Part shown: piece after piece, positions 45,741 to 56,666 of the stretch
Position numbering within the stretch: the first letter of the stretch is position 1
How the letters are laid out: each line of letters starts with the position of its first letter
Source of the DNA: Acarospora socialis
Lineage: Eukaryota; Ascomycota; Lecanoromycetes; Acarosporales; Acarosporaceae
Length of the DNA: 64,000 nt
Direction: 5' to 3'
Assembly (NCBI GenBank): GCA_025617375.2
Contig: JAMYGW020000001.1
Span: forward strand, 434,001 to 498,000
Notes under the pieces: model-generated
Seen by the model: the letters and a program-made list of their open reading frames with translations, nothing else
What the model was told of the DNA's origin: nothing
The model's database searches: none
Program-made: the position numbers and the translations under genes

Positions 45741-46451
45741 CTATTGAAAGATCGTTCCGCAGCTGCAACACACGTAAAAGAGTTTCTGACGCGCAGAGTC
45801 CAATGTTAGCGTCTGCTTCCTAGGACATGTTTGGTGGACTAAGATGATGCTCACCATGCCAGTCTCCGCGGATCGCTGCTGAGATTGAAAGAATACCGCT
45901 TCGGTCTCGTGACAACTTGGACACTGCTTGTTTGACCTGGGCAACTAACTCGCGGAACACGTTATCAGCCAAGTTTCAAAGAAACCTGCTTTCTCCACCG
46001 CGTAACCGTGTTCCAGTCTGTGCTCCTTGTACATGCGTTGGGCGTGCCTCCAACCCCAACCTAGATTTCGCCCTCGCAGACAGAACACCCTACTTCTTGA
46101 CCGCAAAGAGTACAGAAGACGGGCAAACCAACCGTAGGATCAGATCCCACATCTTGTGTTACACCTGCGGTTTCGCCGACGGAGTTGTGAAGGATATTGC
46201 GAAAGACGCAGGAGGATGTGGCGGGTTCGCTAAATTGACACGTCCGGCAAGCGAACATGAGGGTGTTGCTCATTCGATCTTCTTTCGGGTAGAGCATGTT
46301 GGAGCTGAACAGAAAGATTAGTATATGGGCTGGCGGGGGAGAGGGCGGAAGCGGAGGTCATAACGTACCATTCGCGACAGAAGCGGAATGTGATTTGTTC
46401 CAGGGATTTCTGCGTTTGTTCACCGTTCGAGGGCGCAGGTGACGCTGACAT
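45741..46451 (-). CDS. RPB9: RNA polymerase II subunit RPB9
   Basis: Small zinc-binding subunit of RNA polymerase II that affects start-site choice, elongation and fidelity. Four exons: 46451-46369, 46304-46133, 45944-45855 and 45785-45741, 129 residues. The N-terminal zinc ribbon is split by the first intron: ITFRFCREC is completed across it, followed by [10 protein letters not shown] and ACRTC. The middle block [14 protein letters not shown] leads to the C-terminal ribbon [17 protein letters not shown] and, after the last intron, [14 protein letters not shown]. All eight zinc Cys are present. The third coding segment is reached through a 188-nt intron. The gene is convergent with uL14m and divergent from ESS1. 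Confidence 0.93.
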
Positions 46452-46819
46452 TTTGACGACCGGTTCGATATAGTGAAGGGGGAATAGTCGTTGCACCACG
46501 TAATGTTGACAATTACTGACAGTTGGAGCGTGAGTTGAGAATTGGTTGACCGGAGAGGCAAAGCAGATCTCCGCTAGAAGGCGCGGCTCGCTTATTCCAA
46601 AAAGCGGTTAGTTCAGCCCTGTCCGGATATAGCTTAGAGTAAACAACACCCCGCCAGATTGGCTCCGCGCTCTGTCCCTTGCATGTCAACGTCCGCACTT
46701 CCGACGAAGGCACTTTCATCAATCCTGGACTTGAACTTGAACTCGAGGTGCTGTCGAGCGAATAATCCATCCCATCCTCACTTTGAACGTCCGTCATTCC
46801 TGTCCGGATAATTGTGACA
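46452..46819. promoter_or_regulatory. Bidirectional promoter region, RPB9 / ESS1
   Basis: The two divergent start codons are 368 bp apart. A 94-codon open frame on the minus strand (46797-46513) lies here. It has a Ser run but no recognisable family features, so I treat it as non-coding. Confidence 0.45.
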
Positions 46820-47506
46820 ATGGTATGTAACCCCAGTGCCAGCGGTCACACTCGTACAACCTTGGCGATGATAACTGACTGCTGCTTGAAGTCTGAATCA
46901 GGTCTGCCCACTGGCTGGGAGGTCCGGCATTCGAACTCCAAGAACCTCCCTTACTACTTCAACTCCAAGAGCATGGAATCCCAATGGGAGCCTCCTTCAG
47001 GAACAGACACCGAGAAGCTCAAGGCCTATATGGCCCAGCACCACAGCGCCCCAGCCGGGCGACAACCGGTCGCGGGAACGACCGAAGGCAAGATTCGCGC
47101 AAGCCATCTACTAGTAAAGCACAAAGACAGCAGGCGGCCGAGCAGCTGGCGAGAAGCCAACATTACAAGGACGAAAGAGGAAGCTTTGGATATCATCCGT
47201 GGGCATGAGAAACGTATCCACGACGGTTCTACGAGCCTCGGTGATCTGGCTGTCACTGAGTCGGACTGTAGTAGCGCGAGGAAACGTGGTGATTTGTGAG
47301 TGGATGATCAAGCGTGGCTGCACCATGGATGCTGAGCGGCTGACTCCGCTTACAGAGGCTTCTTTGGACGTGGTGATATGCAGAAAGAATTCGAAGAGGC
47401 GGCATTCGCTTTGAAACCGGGAGAAGTTAGTGGTGTTGTGGAGACAGCATCAGGGGTACATCTAATCGAGAGGCCAGTCTACTTACCCTTCTCCATCTCT
47501 TCTTAA
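46820..47506 (+). CDS. ESS1: Peptidyl-prolyl cis-trans isomerase ESS1/PIN1
   Basis: Phospho-Ser/Thr-Pro-specific parvulin that isomerises the RNA polymerase II C-terminal domain and mitotic phosphoproteins. Three exons: 46820-46822, 46892-47295 and 47356-47506, 185 residues. The first coding exon is only the ATG itself; a 69-nt intron with a CTGAC branch follows, and exon 2 starts [20 protein letters not shown]. This is the WW domain, with both Trp residues. The parvulin domain has [19 protein letters not shown] (the Lys/Arg phosphate-binding loop), [20 protein letters not shown] across the last intron, and [15 protein letters not shown]. The last eight or nine residues after HLIER are atypical, so a further small intron at the 3' end is possible. 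Confidence 0.9.
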
Positions 47507-47833
47507 AAGCATCGACTGACATTGTGACCGTTAGGCTGGAATAAACCGCCACTTCTGCGCTGTTTTGATAGCTTGTTCCTGCCCTGAAAGGGCATCATAC
47601 ATGGGTTTCGGAGCTTTTGTAGGCGGATGCGCGTTTTTTTCCGGCCAGGAATTGTCCTTTAGCGTCGGTGGAAAGCTTACAAGACATTGTCCCAGGCGTA
47701 TCAATAAAAGTTGTTGTTTGAGCTATCTGACGTATTACGGTAGACAAATGTCCTGCAGACACGCTGACCAACAAACGCAACGACCTGCTCGGACCATAAC
47801 TGAACCCGCGAAACAGTACCAGATCCAGATTGC
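47507..47833. other. Convergent 3' spacer, ESS1 / ASKHA-like gene
   Basis: About 330 bp between two gene ends, with nothing distinct visible. Confidence 0.45.
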
Positions 47834-48841
47834 TCAAAGCTCAGAACGAAACTCCTCGTCAACCTTAGCCATTATTTCTTTACACTGAAACGGGTCCAAA
47901 CACGGCCCTTGTCCTGATCCAGGACTCTCCGTGGCCCTCTTCGCCAGTTCTGCGGCTCCTAACGCTGCCGCAGAAAGAGGGCCGAGGACATCTTGGATAG
48001 TACAGGGCAATCCGTTGGTTACAGCTTCAACAGCTCCATGGAATTCTGGCTCACTTGCAGATGAGCCCGTTAGGAGCACTCGTGTGATGGTCTGCGGACT
48101 ATCTCGCATAAAGGCCGCAATGCGTTGCGTAACGTTGCGCCAGATCATGGTACCATTCTTGGACCGATGCCGAGTGACTAAGTCTTCGTCGCCAAAATAC
48201 GAGTCAACGGTTTTGGTTTTTCGAAAACGCAGGGACAGTCCGATAACTGATGTCAACGCACCAGTCAATCCAGACTGGCTGTATCCTAGCACAAGAATGT
48301 TGTCCGGCGGAAGCTGCTGGTGTCCAGATTCGCAAACGGACGAGTCAGCATAGTGCCTGCAAACTCCAAGGCTGTGGGCTGCACTGGCTGCTAGGGCATC
48401 CACGCCCAAGTTCCAGACTGTCAGGTCTGCCTTTTCAACCGCTGTAAGTATATGCGCCGCTTGCGAGTCGGTGCAGAATACCGGCAACGATAGTCCGATG
48501 TGCTTCATCGGGGAGCGTAGGTCAGCTCTAGTGGCCTTTTTGAGCTTGTTTAAGCTCTCTAGGATCACTCCTGCTTCGAATATGTCTGGAGAATTGGACG
48601 TTCTCGCCGAGTAGACTTTGTCGAAGAGCCACTGGACATGTTGCGCCCAGAAACAGCTTCTAGATACTTAAGGATGATTCATGTTTAGGATAACCAGCCT
48701 AAGTCGTTAGATCATGGGATCAACGACAAACCTCTACAGCTCACCGAACGGATCCTGGAGGCCGCCTCCGTAAGACTTGGCTGATTTTTGCATCCAGTCT
48801 CGATATGCAATATCTGCGTTTAGGCTGACAAAGGCCAGCAT
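47834..48841 (-). CDS. Fungal ASKHA (Hsp70/actin-fold)-like protein, 5' end uncertain
   Basis: Two exons fit: 48841-48745 and 48666-47834, 309 residues, starting MLAFVSLNADIAYRDWMQ. The frame remains open upstream to about 48900 (PVETARASALRYHNDT), so more 5' coding sequence may exist and the start is provisional. Visible features resemble fungal Hsp70/actin-like ATPase-domain proteins: SPMKHIGLSLPVFC, a DNILVLGYSQSGLTGAL strand-turn that could be the second phosphate loop, VLLTGSSASEPEFHGAV, and a C-terminal AALGAAELAKRA helix. The usual first phosphate loop near the N-terminus is not visible, which again suggests missing 5' sequence or N-terminal loss. The function is unknown; the family call rests on motif resemblance only. 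Confidence 0.55.
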
Positions 48842-51800
48842 TGTGTCATTGTGGTATCTGAGAGCCGATGCTCTTGCCGTCTCAACAGGACTCACAAATG
48901 ATCGACAAAGAGATCGGTACCGAATGCTGGTGAGCTGAATAACTCGTTTGGGACGCGCTCATCACATATCCTCCATACCCATGTCTGTGAGTAGAGGTAT
49001 ATTGCCTGTATTACGCAGATGAAATAAACGCTCTTGCTGTACTCCGTCTTGAAATGAAGCTGATTCTATGTTGTTGTATATTAAGGAAGATCAAGCATAT
49101 CAATATGCTGTTCACATCACATCACATCACTATAATTCCGATGTGCACAGTTGATAGATACGCCGTATTCGCATCTAGTACGTTTCCCAATGGGGCTACA
49201 TCCAAGCTGTCATCCAGGGACCACCAGATCACGACCTGTCAGAGGAATACGACACATTGCCCGTTCAGTAGGAGGAATGAGGCTTGTCCCATCTCGGGTA
49301 CAATGCTCATCCGCCACTTTGTTTGAGAATACTATCCTTCCCCTTGCTTCTGCTTCATGGCCTTGTTTGAGTAATGCTAGATCCGCAACAGTGTTGTCTC
49401 TATGTAGCGCTGTAAGGGACTACAATCACTCATCGAGAGTGGCATGACCCTAGCCCTCTACCTCTTCACCTTGCTTAGGTTGATGAAAGACGTTAGTATA
49501 TTACGCACCAACGTGGATGACTTTCACTGCGGTAGGGTCCAATGACGAATCATATCCTCCGCTTCAGGCTTGGATAGCAAATGGTCCGTTGCTTCAAGTC
49601 GAGGGTTATTGGAGTATGGTCTGTCAACTCAATCCAGCAAGGGTTTGTGTCGTTAGGATTCGGACCAGAGACAGCATAATATCGGCTGTAAATCCAAGGA
49701 TTCTACGGTCGTATGACTTATTGGTTCTCTCCCTGCAGGAAGTGGAATGTTATGATATTGAAATTATATCCCTGGCATTTTGCGATTTGCATTTGTCTCT
49801 ATACGATCTGCATTCCCGGTGTCCCGGCACAGGAATATGTTTCGGCTTATCGCGTCTGATCTGCATGCCTGATATGCGGAATGTTGTCCCTAGCATACGT
49901 TCTGCAATCCTGAACAGCGTCCAATTCATATGATCATCCTGCAATTGTTATAAATGCTCCTTGGTCTTCCAAGTCTGCTAACAAGCAGAAGCCGAAGGAA
50001 ACATCATAACTTTGAGTCGATCGATTTCCTACTCTTCTCGCAATGCTCGGAGTGGCGCTCGTCAGTCCGCGTATACCTTCGACGACACCAAACCAAGCGT
50101 ACCATATCCCGCACACGTAACGAGCGCCATTCCGAGCCTTGCGAGAGAGTACGCACTCATGCCAGCGTCACGCTGTCTCCAACCTGCCTCTCCTGTCGGT
50201 GAGTAATGTCAACGTCAAGTTTTCTCCCCTTGATGCTGCGGTGTAGGGCTACAGGAGTCACTGATCTCCATGCTGATGGGATGGTAGCACCCCTCAGAGT
50301 CCATATCTTCGATCGATTCTAGAAGGCCTTGTAATTCCACCATGGACCTAGACCAATCAGTGGTTCCCCTCCGGCGGCCAATTATCGGTGCGGCAATAAG
50401 GGTACTCTATCTGGCCCCTTGGTCACACCCGCCCCGTGGGACATCTCACAGCGATCCAGCCTCATTTATTGATAGTACATCTGAACCTAAAAGCCTCATC
50501 CCGTTTTTCTGTAAGTAGCTCAATCTGTTGGCTTCCATAGATACTAATGTGGATGAAGCTCCTCCAATCCAGCAGACAAACGGATGCCAGATGCGCGCTA
50601 GCCGCCCTCCTCCACTCGCGTCCAGTTCCGGGAGCCCGATAGAAACAGATTTAGCGTTGGCGACCGAAGTTCTTCCTGTAGACAAAGGGGTGTAGGTGGC
50701 CGATCCTTCACGGATCGATACTCTGGGGAGCTAGTTTTCTCTGGAAATTGGCTCCCTATGGTATCGATCTGTTAAGGGTGCCCACCAACACACCTTTGTA
50801 TGCTGGATGCAGGCTTGCCATCCTCCACCATCCACATCCACTCCCGCGAGGCCGATGAAAACAGGTTGGGCGATAACGACCGAATTTCTTTCCGGTGTGT
50901 TGGAAGCTGATCCGTTCCGGATCGCCCGTCCACAACATTTCTACATAGGAACAACATCGGTCCTCATCGTACCGATCTCTTGCTATGTGGAATTGGTGTC
51001 GGTGGGCGATCTTGAACGGGATCGATACTCTGGGGACCTAACTTCTTCTGGAAATTGGATCCCTGTTGTATTCTTCCTCGCCATGGCAGCTCCTAACCCG
51101 CCATCACATCAACCGCCAAAATCGAGCGTTAATCAGAACTATGATGGACTATCAAGGTGCGGTCAGGCCCACTGACGTGATGCGGATTAAATCTAGTGGG
51201 CATGCCAGCAAGGTCCCTGCCAGCACCTTGATAGCCCGCCATGGTTCTTCTCAGGGCGCGATTTTCGAGATTGATATTGTGCGGGTTAGGGGCTGCCATG
51301 GCGACAAAGATCCGCTCAAACAGCGTAGCGGAGACCCCGAACGTACGCTATTTGAGTGGCTCTGTGTCGCCATGGCGGCCTCACTTGGGTTCCTTGTGGG
51401 TTCTCGGACTGGATTACGTGGGCATGAAAAGGATCGGCTGTGGCACTTACTTCCTACCGATTGGTACTCATATCAATTTTGATATTAAGCATCGAGTTGG
51501 AAGACTTCGATTACCTTGGATCAACGAGACGCCAAATATTCGCACAACGCGTCCCAAGATGATGTGGTTAGGGCTGTTAGGCGGTTAGGTGGTTCGGGTA
51601 CCTTAGCTAAGGATAGTAAATTCCACATGACATTTCTGACAATAAGATGTGTGATGGCGCCTTCTCCAACTCGCGTTGTTTTCCCAGGTTTTGTTAGGTG
51701 TGCTGGTTGAGTTGTCTGGACCACTTGAACACTGTCCCTGATATGCTCCTCCCACAGTCTTCGAACAAGGCCATGGGAATGACCAAATACAAGGGTTAAT

Positions 51801-52042
51801 CTAGTAATCTTAACCCTATGCAATTTTCCGTCCGCAGTGTCCTGATGCTGTATAGCCACCCTAAAAGCGGCAGCCCCCGAAGCTGCCGGGCGCCGGCGCC
51901 GGCGCCGCCTCTTCGCGCTAACGTCAAAAAGCGGGATCCTAGAATTCGATCCAGCCCTACAAACATCTGACGCAACCGCAGAATCAAACAAACCGCACCC
52001 TCCAACACCACCACACCCAACAAACTCCCCACCACCTTCACC
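48842..52042. other. Gene-poor spacer of 3.2 kb
   Basis: No gene is supported on either strand; the open frames are short and lack family features. It holds a CACAT microsatellite at about 49112-49129, a partial duplication (50610-51070), a GTTAGG-rich patch at 51565-51600 similar to arms of the TIR element at 17453-18413, and a GCCGGC run near 51889-51910 just before NIP7. Confidence 0.5.
50610..51070 (+). repeat. Diverged partial tandem duplication
   Basis: Segment 50610-50760 and segment 50821-51070 align in order. Shared blocks are CCTCCAC(C/T)..CATCCAC/CGTCCAG, GCCCGAT/GGCCGATGAAAACAG, GACCGAA(G/T)TT, and the strongest one, GGATCGATACTCTGGGGA followed by TCTGGAAATTGG. The second copy contains about 100 extra bases in its middle. 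The origin is unknown; it could be a decayed coding sequence or ordinary local duplication. Confidence 0.55.
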
Positions 52043-52788
52043 ATGCGCCCCCTCACCGAGCCCGAAACCCGCACCCTCTTCGCCAAACTCGCCAACTACA
52101 CCGGCCGCTCCCTCACGCACCTCATCGCGCCCCCCACCCCCTCCAGCACCTCCGCCCCCGACGACCGGCACGTCTTCCGGCTGCACGCGTCGCGCGTCTA
52201 CTACGTGCGGCTGACGCTCGCGAACCTGGCGACGTGCATCGCGCGTCCGAATCTCCTCTCGCTCGGCACCTGCCTGGGCAAGTTCACGAAGACGGGCAAG
52301 TTCCGGCTGCACATCACGGCGTTGGATGTCATCGCGCCGCACGCGCGCTACAAGGTGTGGGTGAAGGCGAACGGGGAGATGCCGTTCTTGTACGGGGGCA
52401 ATGTGGTCAAGGCGCATGTGGGGAGGTGGAGTGAGGATTGTCCGGAACATCAGGGGGTGGTGGTTTGTAATATGGGGGATGTGCCGTTGGTAGGTTGGGG
52501 ATGGTTTTGTTTTGGTGGGATGTGGGGAGGGGGGAAGGGAGGGGAGTGTGGGGAGTGTGGGCGTGGGAGTGCGAGTGCGAGTGTGCGGATGGCTGATGGG
52601 AATTGAATAGGGCTTTGGAGTTACAGCGAGGTCGACGGCCGAGGCGAGGAGGGTGGAGCCGACTGCCATTACGACGTTCAGGCAGGCGGATATTGGGGAG
52701 TATCTGAGAGAGGTGAGGGGTGGCGGTTCTGATTCTTCGGGTTGCTTTGCTGACGGTGTCCTAGGAGGATACGCTTTTCACAACTTGA
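52043..52788 (+). CDS. NIP7: 60S ribosome biogenesis factor NIP7
   Basis: PUA-domain protein that binds pre-60S particles and assists 27S rRNA processing. Three exons: 52043-52489, 52611-52712 and 52765-52788, 190 residues. The start is [19 protein letters not shown]. Conserved blocks are [49 protein letters not shown] and the PUA region [16 protein letters not shown]. The first intron joins MGDVPL to [14 protein letters not shown], and the last joins IGEYLRE to EDTLFTT, the typical C-terminus, carried on a 24-nt exon. The gene is strongly GC-rich and ends 149 bp from the convergent SRP72. Confidence 0.92.
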
Positions 52789-52937
52789 GTGTTGTAATAG
52801 AGGTCTTAGCATCCACTGCTTTCTGGCAAAGTTCCATGGAACCTAGATTCTCACGTTACATGCTCAAGCACTACTAGCGACTGTGCTGCGATATGATCTC
52901 CGGAATGTGTGATCCTTTAGCTCCAAAGCTCATTAAG

Positions 52938-55052
52938 CTACTTCTTCCCTTTCCTTTTCTTCGCCTTCGCTATGCTACCGCCAACCCCAGCCTTCTCCGG
53001 CTTCAGCGGCCCTGGCGTACTACTCGAATTCGTAGCCTTGTCGTCCTTCTCGCTGATGCCGCCTTGCGTCAGCCCTGCCGCTTTCTGCCTCCCTTTCTTA
53101 CCTTTCGGCCTATACGTCGATCTGTCCCGCAACGGTAACCAACGCTCTGGGTCAGGTGGCTTGCTCGGATCGTAGTTCTTCGGCAGACGCGATTTGCGAA
53201 CCCGTTTCTTCGCTGGCGTCGCCACATCTTCTGCGGCACGCTTCTTGCTCGTATCAGCGTGCAAAGTCTTCGGAAGGCGAGGGACGCCCGCTTCTTCAAG
53301 GGCGGCCGCGTCGACGCCAGAGATGAGGCGATTGATCGGCGTGAGCTTTTGAACTTCTGACCGAACTTCCTCCGGTGATGTAGTGGCATGTGAGGCGACG
53401 AAGCCAGCGGTGATCAAACGATCATTTGGTTCGGCCTTGTGCAGCGTTTCAAATATCTCGCCTGCTTCGGTGAGTTCTTCAGTGCTAGGGTTTTCGAGTA
53501 GTGAGACGCCAGCTGCATAAAGTAGGGCCTTTGGCGGTTTGGATTTGTGTCGCCAGTGCGATGCTGTCTTTGCTAGCTCACTCTTGATCTGTGCTTTCCG
53601 CCCCTGCAGAGCGTAAAGGGAGACCAGTATGGCAACAAGTCCTGGTGCAAACCGAACATCCTGATCCGCAGGGGCTGTCGACTCATCTAGACGTTTGAGG
53701 AAAGCTTGAAACACGTCTATGGCTGAAGCATGGTTGTTTGTTAGAATGTACAGTTGGACCACCGTAAGCAGTAACCCAATGTCGTTCGGTCTTTGCTCCA
53801 ACAGGGGCAAAATCTGCTTGATGCCTAGCTTCCCTTGCTGACTTTTCGCATGTGCTGCAGCATACAGAACTGATACCGCATTCGAAACAGCAGATGTGGT
53901 AGGTGACTGATGTTGGTTGAGATATTTGGAGGTAGACACTTTTACACCTTCATGTTTCAAGGCCAGCAAGTCGAGGGTATACTGATTGCGCCGCCGAATA
54001 GATTCTTGAAACTCAAAAAGCTTGTCTGTCAGAGGTAGTTTAAGAGTAGAATGCAATAGCCGGTAGGATAGATATGGATTCGAGGTCTGCTGAGACGGCA
54101 CGAGGCTGTTGATTCGAGCAATGGTCTTTGTGGATAGGTCGGGGATGCTAAGGGTCCGTTAATATCGGGTAGAAACAGGACATAACACGGACCTACTCCG
54201 AGACTGTGATTTCTGTAAGCAGTGTCTCCGCATCCTCGAGTTTACCAAGACGACAAAGTACCAAGAGCTGTTGGACACTGATCGGTAGAAGCTCTGCCCT
54301 CTTCTCATCCTCGGAAAGATCCTCTAGAGCGTTGCATAGATCTACAGCAATTGTTAGCACTGCCATTGAGTGGATTATAGCCACTCATACCCTTCGCCCT
54401 CCTCAAGAGGACTTCTCCCTGACTCAACTCTCCGCGTGCGATACTCCCGCAAGCAGCGTTATATGCCGTCTCAAAAGCCTCCATATCATCTCTGGTCGGT
54501 TTCTTCCTCTGAGCGAGTTGACCCTGCCCCTTCCATTCGAGTTGCGCATCTACAGCACTCCCATTGATCCTCAAGTCGTTCTCTTCATTCTCCACAGCTG
54601 CGGAATTGGCGTATAACTCCTTATATATCTCTGCCGCTCGTGCGAAGTTCTCCAGCCGGTAGCTCTGTGGTGATCATCTGTCAGCACCAGACACAAGCGT
54701 TCGAGCTCCCACAACCACGAACAGTTTGTGCCTCCACATGCCTGAGCCCTCTTCCCCCACCGGCAAGCTGTGTGACCTTCTCCGCTTCGTCATATCTGCC
54801 CTGCTTGTATAGTGCGTATGCCCGTTCCAGCGGTAGTCGGTCCTTTAACTTCTCTCCACCATCCTCCAAGACTCGTAGCGCATCCTCGTATCGATCTAAC
54901 TTCAGCAGCGCGATGACCTTGACATGCTGGGCTTCTATGTCCGTCTTGGAATTCTTGAGAGCGCTGTTGCAGGCTCTGAGTACTTCCTCATGGTCCTCGA
55001 TGGTGCTTCGCCGAAGAAGTGCGCTCAACGACTGCGCTGTCGCCGCAACCAT
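52938..55052 (-). CDS. SRP72: Signal recognition particle subunit SRP72
   Basis: Largest protein of the signal recognition particle; it binds 7S RNA with SRP68. Four exons: 55052-54723, 54664-54391, 54341-54197 and 54147-52938, 652 residues. The start is MVAATAQSLSALLRRS; an upstream in-frame ATG at 55205 adds non-conserved sequence. TPR-like helical repeats run from about residue 30 (DIEAQHVKVIALLKLDRYED) to beyond 480. Introns join HVEAQT to SYRLENFARAAEIY and TVSD to IPDLSTKTIARINSL. The basic RNA-binding C-terminus contains the SRP72 signature, KNYDPSKPPDPERWLPLRDR followed by STYRPKGKK, and ends in KAKKRKGKK. Confidence 0.92.
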
Positions 55053-56120
55053 TGTGTGTTGCTCAGCCGACGGTGGGGAAGACCTTCTCCCACGGCACAG
55101 ATTGACGGTTCTTACAAGCGTCGATAGTCGTAGGGCTGGATCGAATCCCTTACTGGGAACCCGGCTATTTACAAGTAGCGTTAGTGCAGAATGTCTTGGC
55201 ATCAAAAGAGGACGCCGGAAGCTGCCGCTTTTACAGTGGCTATGAGTAAGGTAGGGTAATCCAGCACCCTACCCTAGCTCGATGCTCTCGCAATATTCAT
55301 ATTTTGCGATAACAGGTACCTCATGCACACCGTCCTTTCAAGCTTACCTATCTTACACAAAGTGCATTAAATCTCTCTTTTTTCATTTCATTATTAATTC
55401 ACGGACCAATGCCACTCCATAACGTTCCCGACGTAGAAGGGAGGGAAAACCCTACAAAATGGCCAAAAAGCCACCGACATAAGCCAACTCGACAAAATAT
55501 CACTCGTTCACAGCCCATAACATAAGGTGTCTCAGTAATCAGTCTTACCATAGGTAAATGATAGGTAAACACGTGAGTGTATTGAGTAGGTAACCTTCCA
55601 TAAAAACATCAGCGCGCGGGCATGAAATTAAACTGACAGCTGGCTAGGTGGGTTGATGGACTTCCTAAGCTCGATGATCACGTCGTTTACTCTAAAGCGA
55701 GATTGCTGGGGGATATAGTTTCAACAAAAAGACAGGTTGATTTATTTCACGAGAGAATCATGCGAGTTATGCTCGGGGTGTAAATGAGTGTCCTATTTCC
55801 TTTCCGTATATACTAAGTTCGGGCTAAAATGTACCAGTCGAGTGCAGCCCGGGCGTGCTGTAACAGCCATCCCAATCCATCGACCACGGCTCCCAAACTA
55901 GCTACATGCGAATCTTGACTTTTTCCAAAGAGCGAGGAAAACAGGAGCCCAATTGACGAGGAGGTGCTGAAAGGATGAAAGGTTCGCAAAGATCCCGACT
56001 ACCACTCTCGCTGTCTCCGTTCGCTTTGACAGTGTGTAATCACGTTTACACAGTAGTCCACGGTTTGATGGAGCGTCGCGCCCTTTGGAAACCAGGGGGC
56101 GTGCTCCGGACGGTGGGCAT
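55053..56120. other. Spacer between SRP72 and the hydrophobin
   Basis: About 1.07 kb containing the SRP72 promoter and the hydrophobin 3' region. No gene is supported. Confidence 0.5.
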
Positions 56121-56666
56121 TTATAGGAGGATGGGGCAGACGTTACCGACGTTGACGAGGCCGGTCTGAAGATGCGGTTAGCGAGAAATCGGTTGGAATC
56201 AGGATAAAGGCGGGGAACTTACCTGGCTTCCGCTCTGGCAGCAAGCCACTTGGGTGGAGCATTGCGAGGTAACCGGGACAAGCGAGACGACTGATGGGGA
56301 TCATTAGCTAGGCTGTCCAGTCCGGATCGGGGACTTCCGAGGACGCAAACCGTTGACGGTGACACAGTTGATGCCGACCGGGACGAGGATGCCACCGATC
56401 AACTGCTGCTGGACGGAGTCGCAGCAAGAAAGCTTCTGGTTGTTACCGCATTGCTGCTGGAGCTGCTGGCCGTTGGTCAGAGTCGAGGTGGCGGTGGCGG
56501 AACTCGAGGTCTGGGTGGACTTCTGGGTGGTTGTCTTGGTCGATGTCTTGGTCGATGTCGAGGACGAAGAGGACTTCCAGTCTTTACCGTTGGTGCGCTC
56601 CTCGAGGACGGGGCTGGCGATGGCAGCAGCAGCAAAGGCGGCAACGGCGAGGATGGTGAACTGCAT
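56121..56666 (-). CDS. Class I hydrophobin
   Basis: Small secreted amphipathic protein that self-assembles on spore and hyphal surfaces. Three exons: 56666-56351, 56290-56223 and 56165-56121, 142 residues. A signal peptide (MQFTILAVAAFAAAAIASP) is followed by an unusually long Ser/Thr/Lys-rich linker, likely O-glycosylated. The eight-cysteine pattern is complete only after splicing: C-X7-CC-X18-C-X14-C-X5-CC-X14-C, with blocks LSCCDSVQQQ, QCSTQVACCQSGSQ and NVGNVCP. The short interval before the second cysteine pair and the spacing fit class I rather than class II. The two introns (60 and 57 nt) have standard sites. It stands alone in a gene-poor stretch, as is common for stage-regulated surface proteins. 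Confidence 0.92.

Noticed and set aside
46513-46797. 94-codon minus-strand frame between RPB9 and ESS1
   Set aside because: It is low-complexity, resembles no family I know, and sits in a divergent promoter region.
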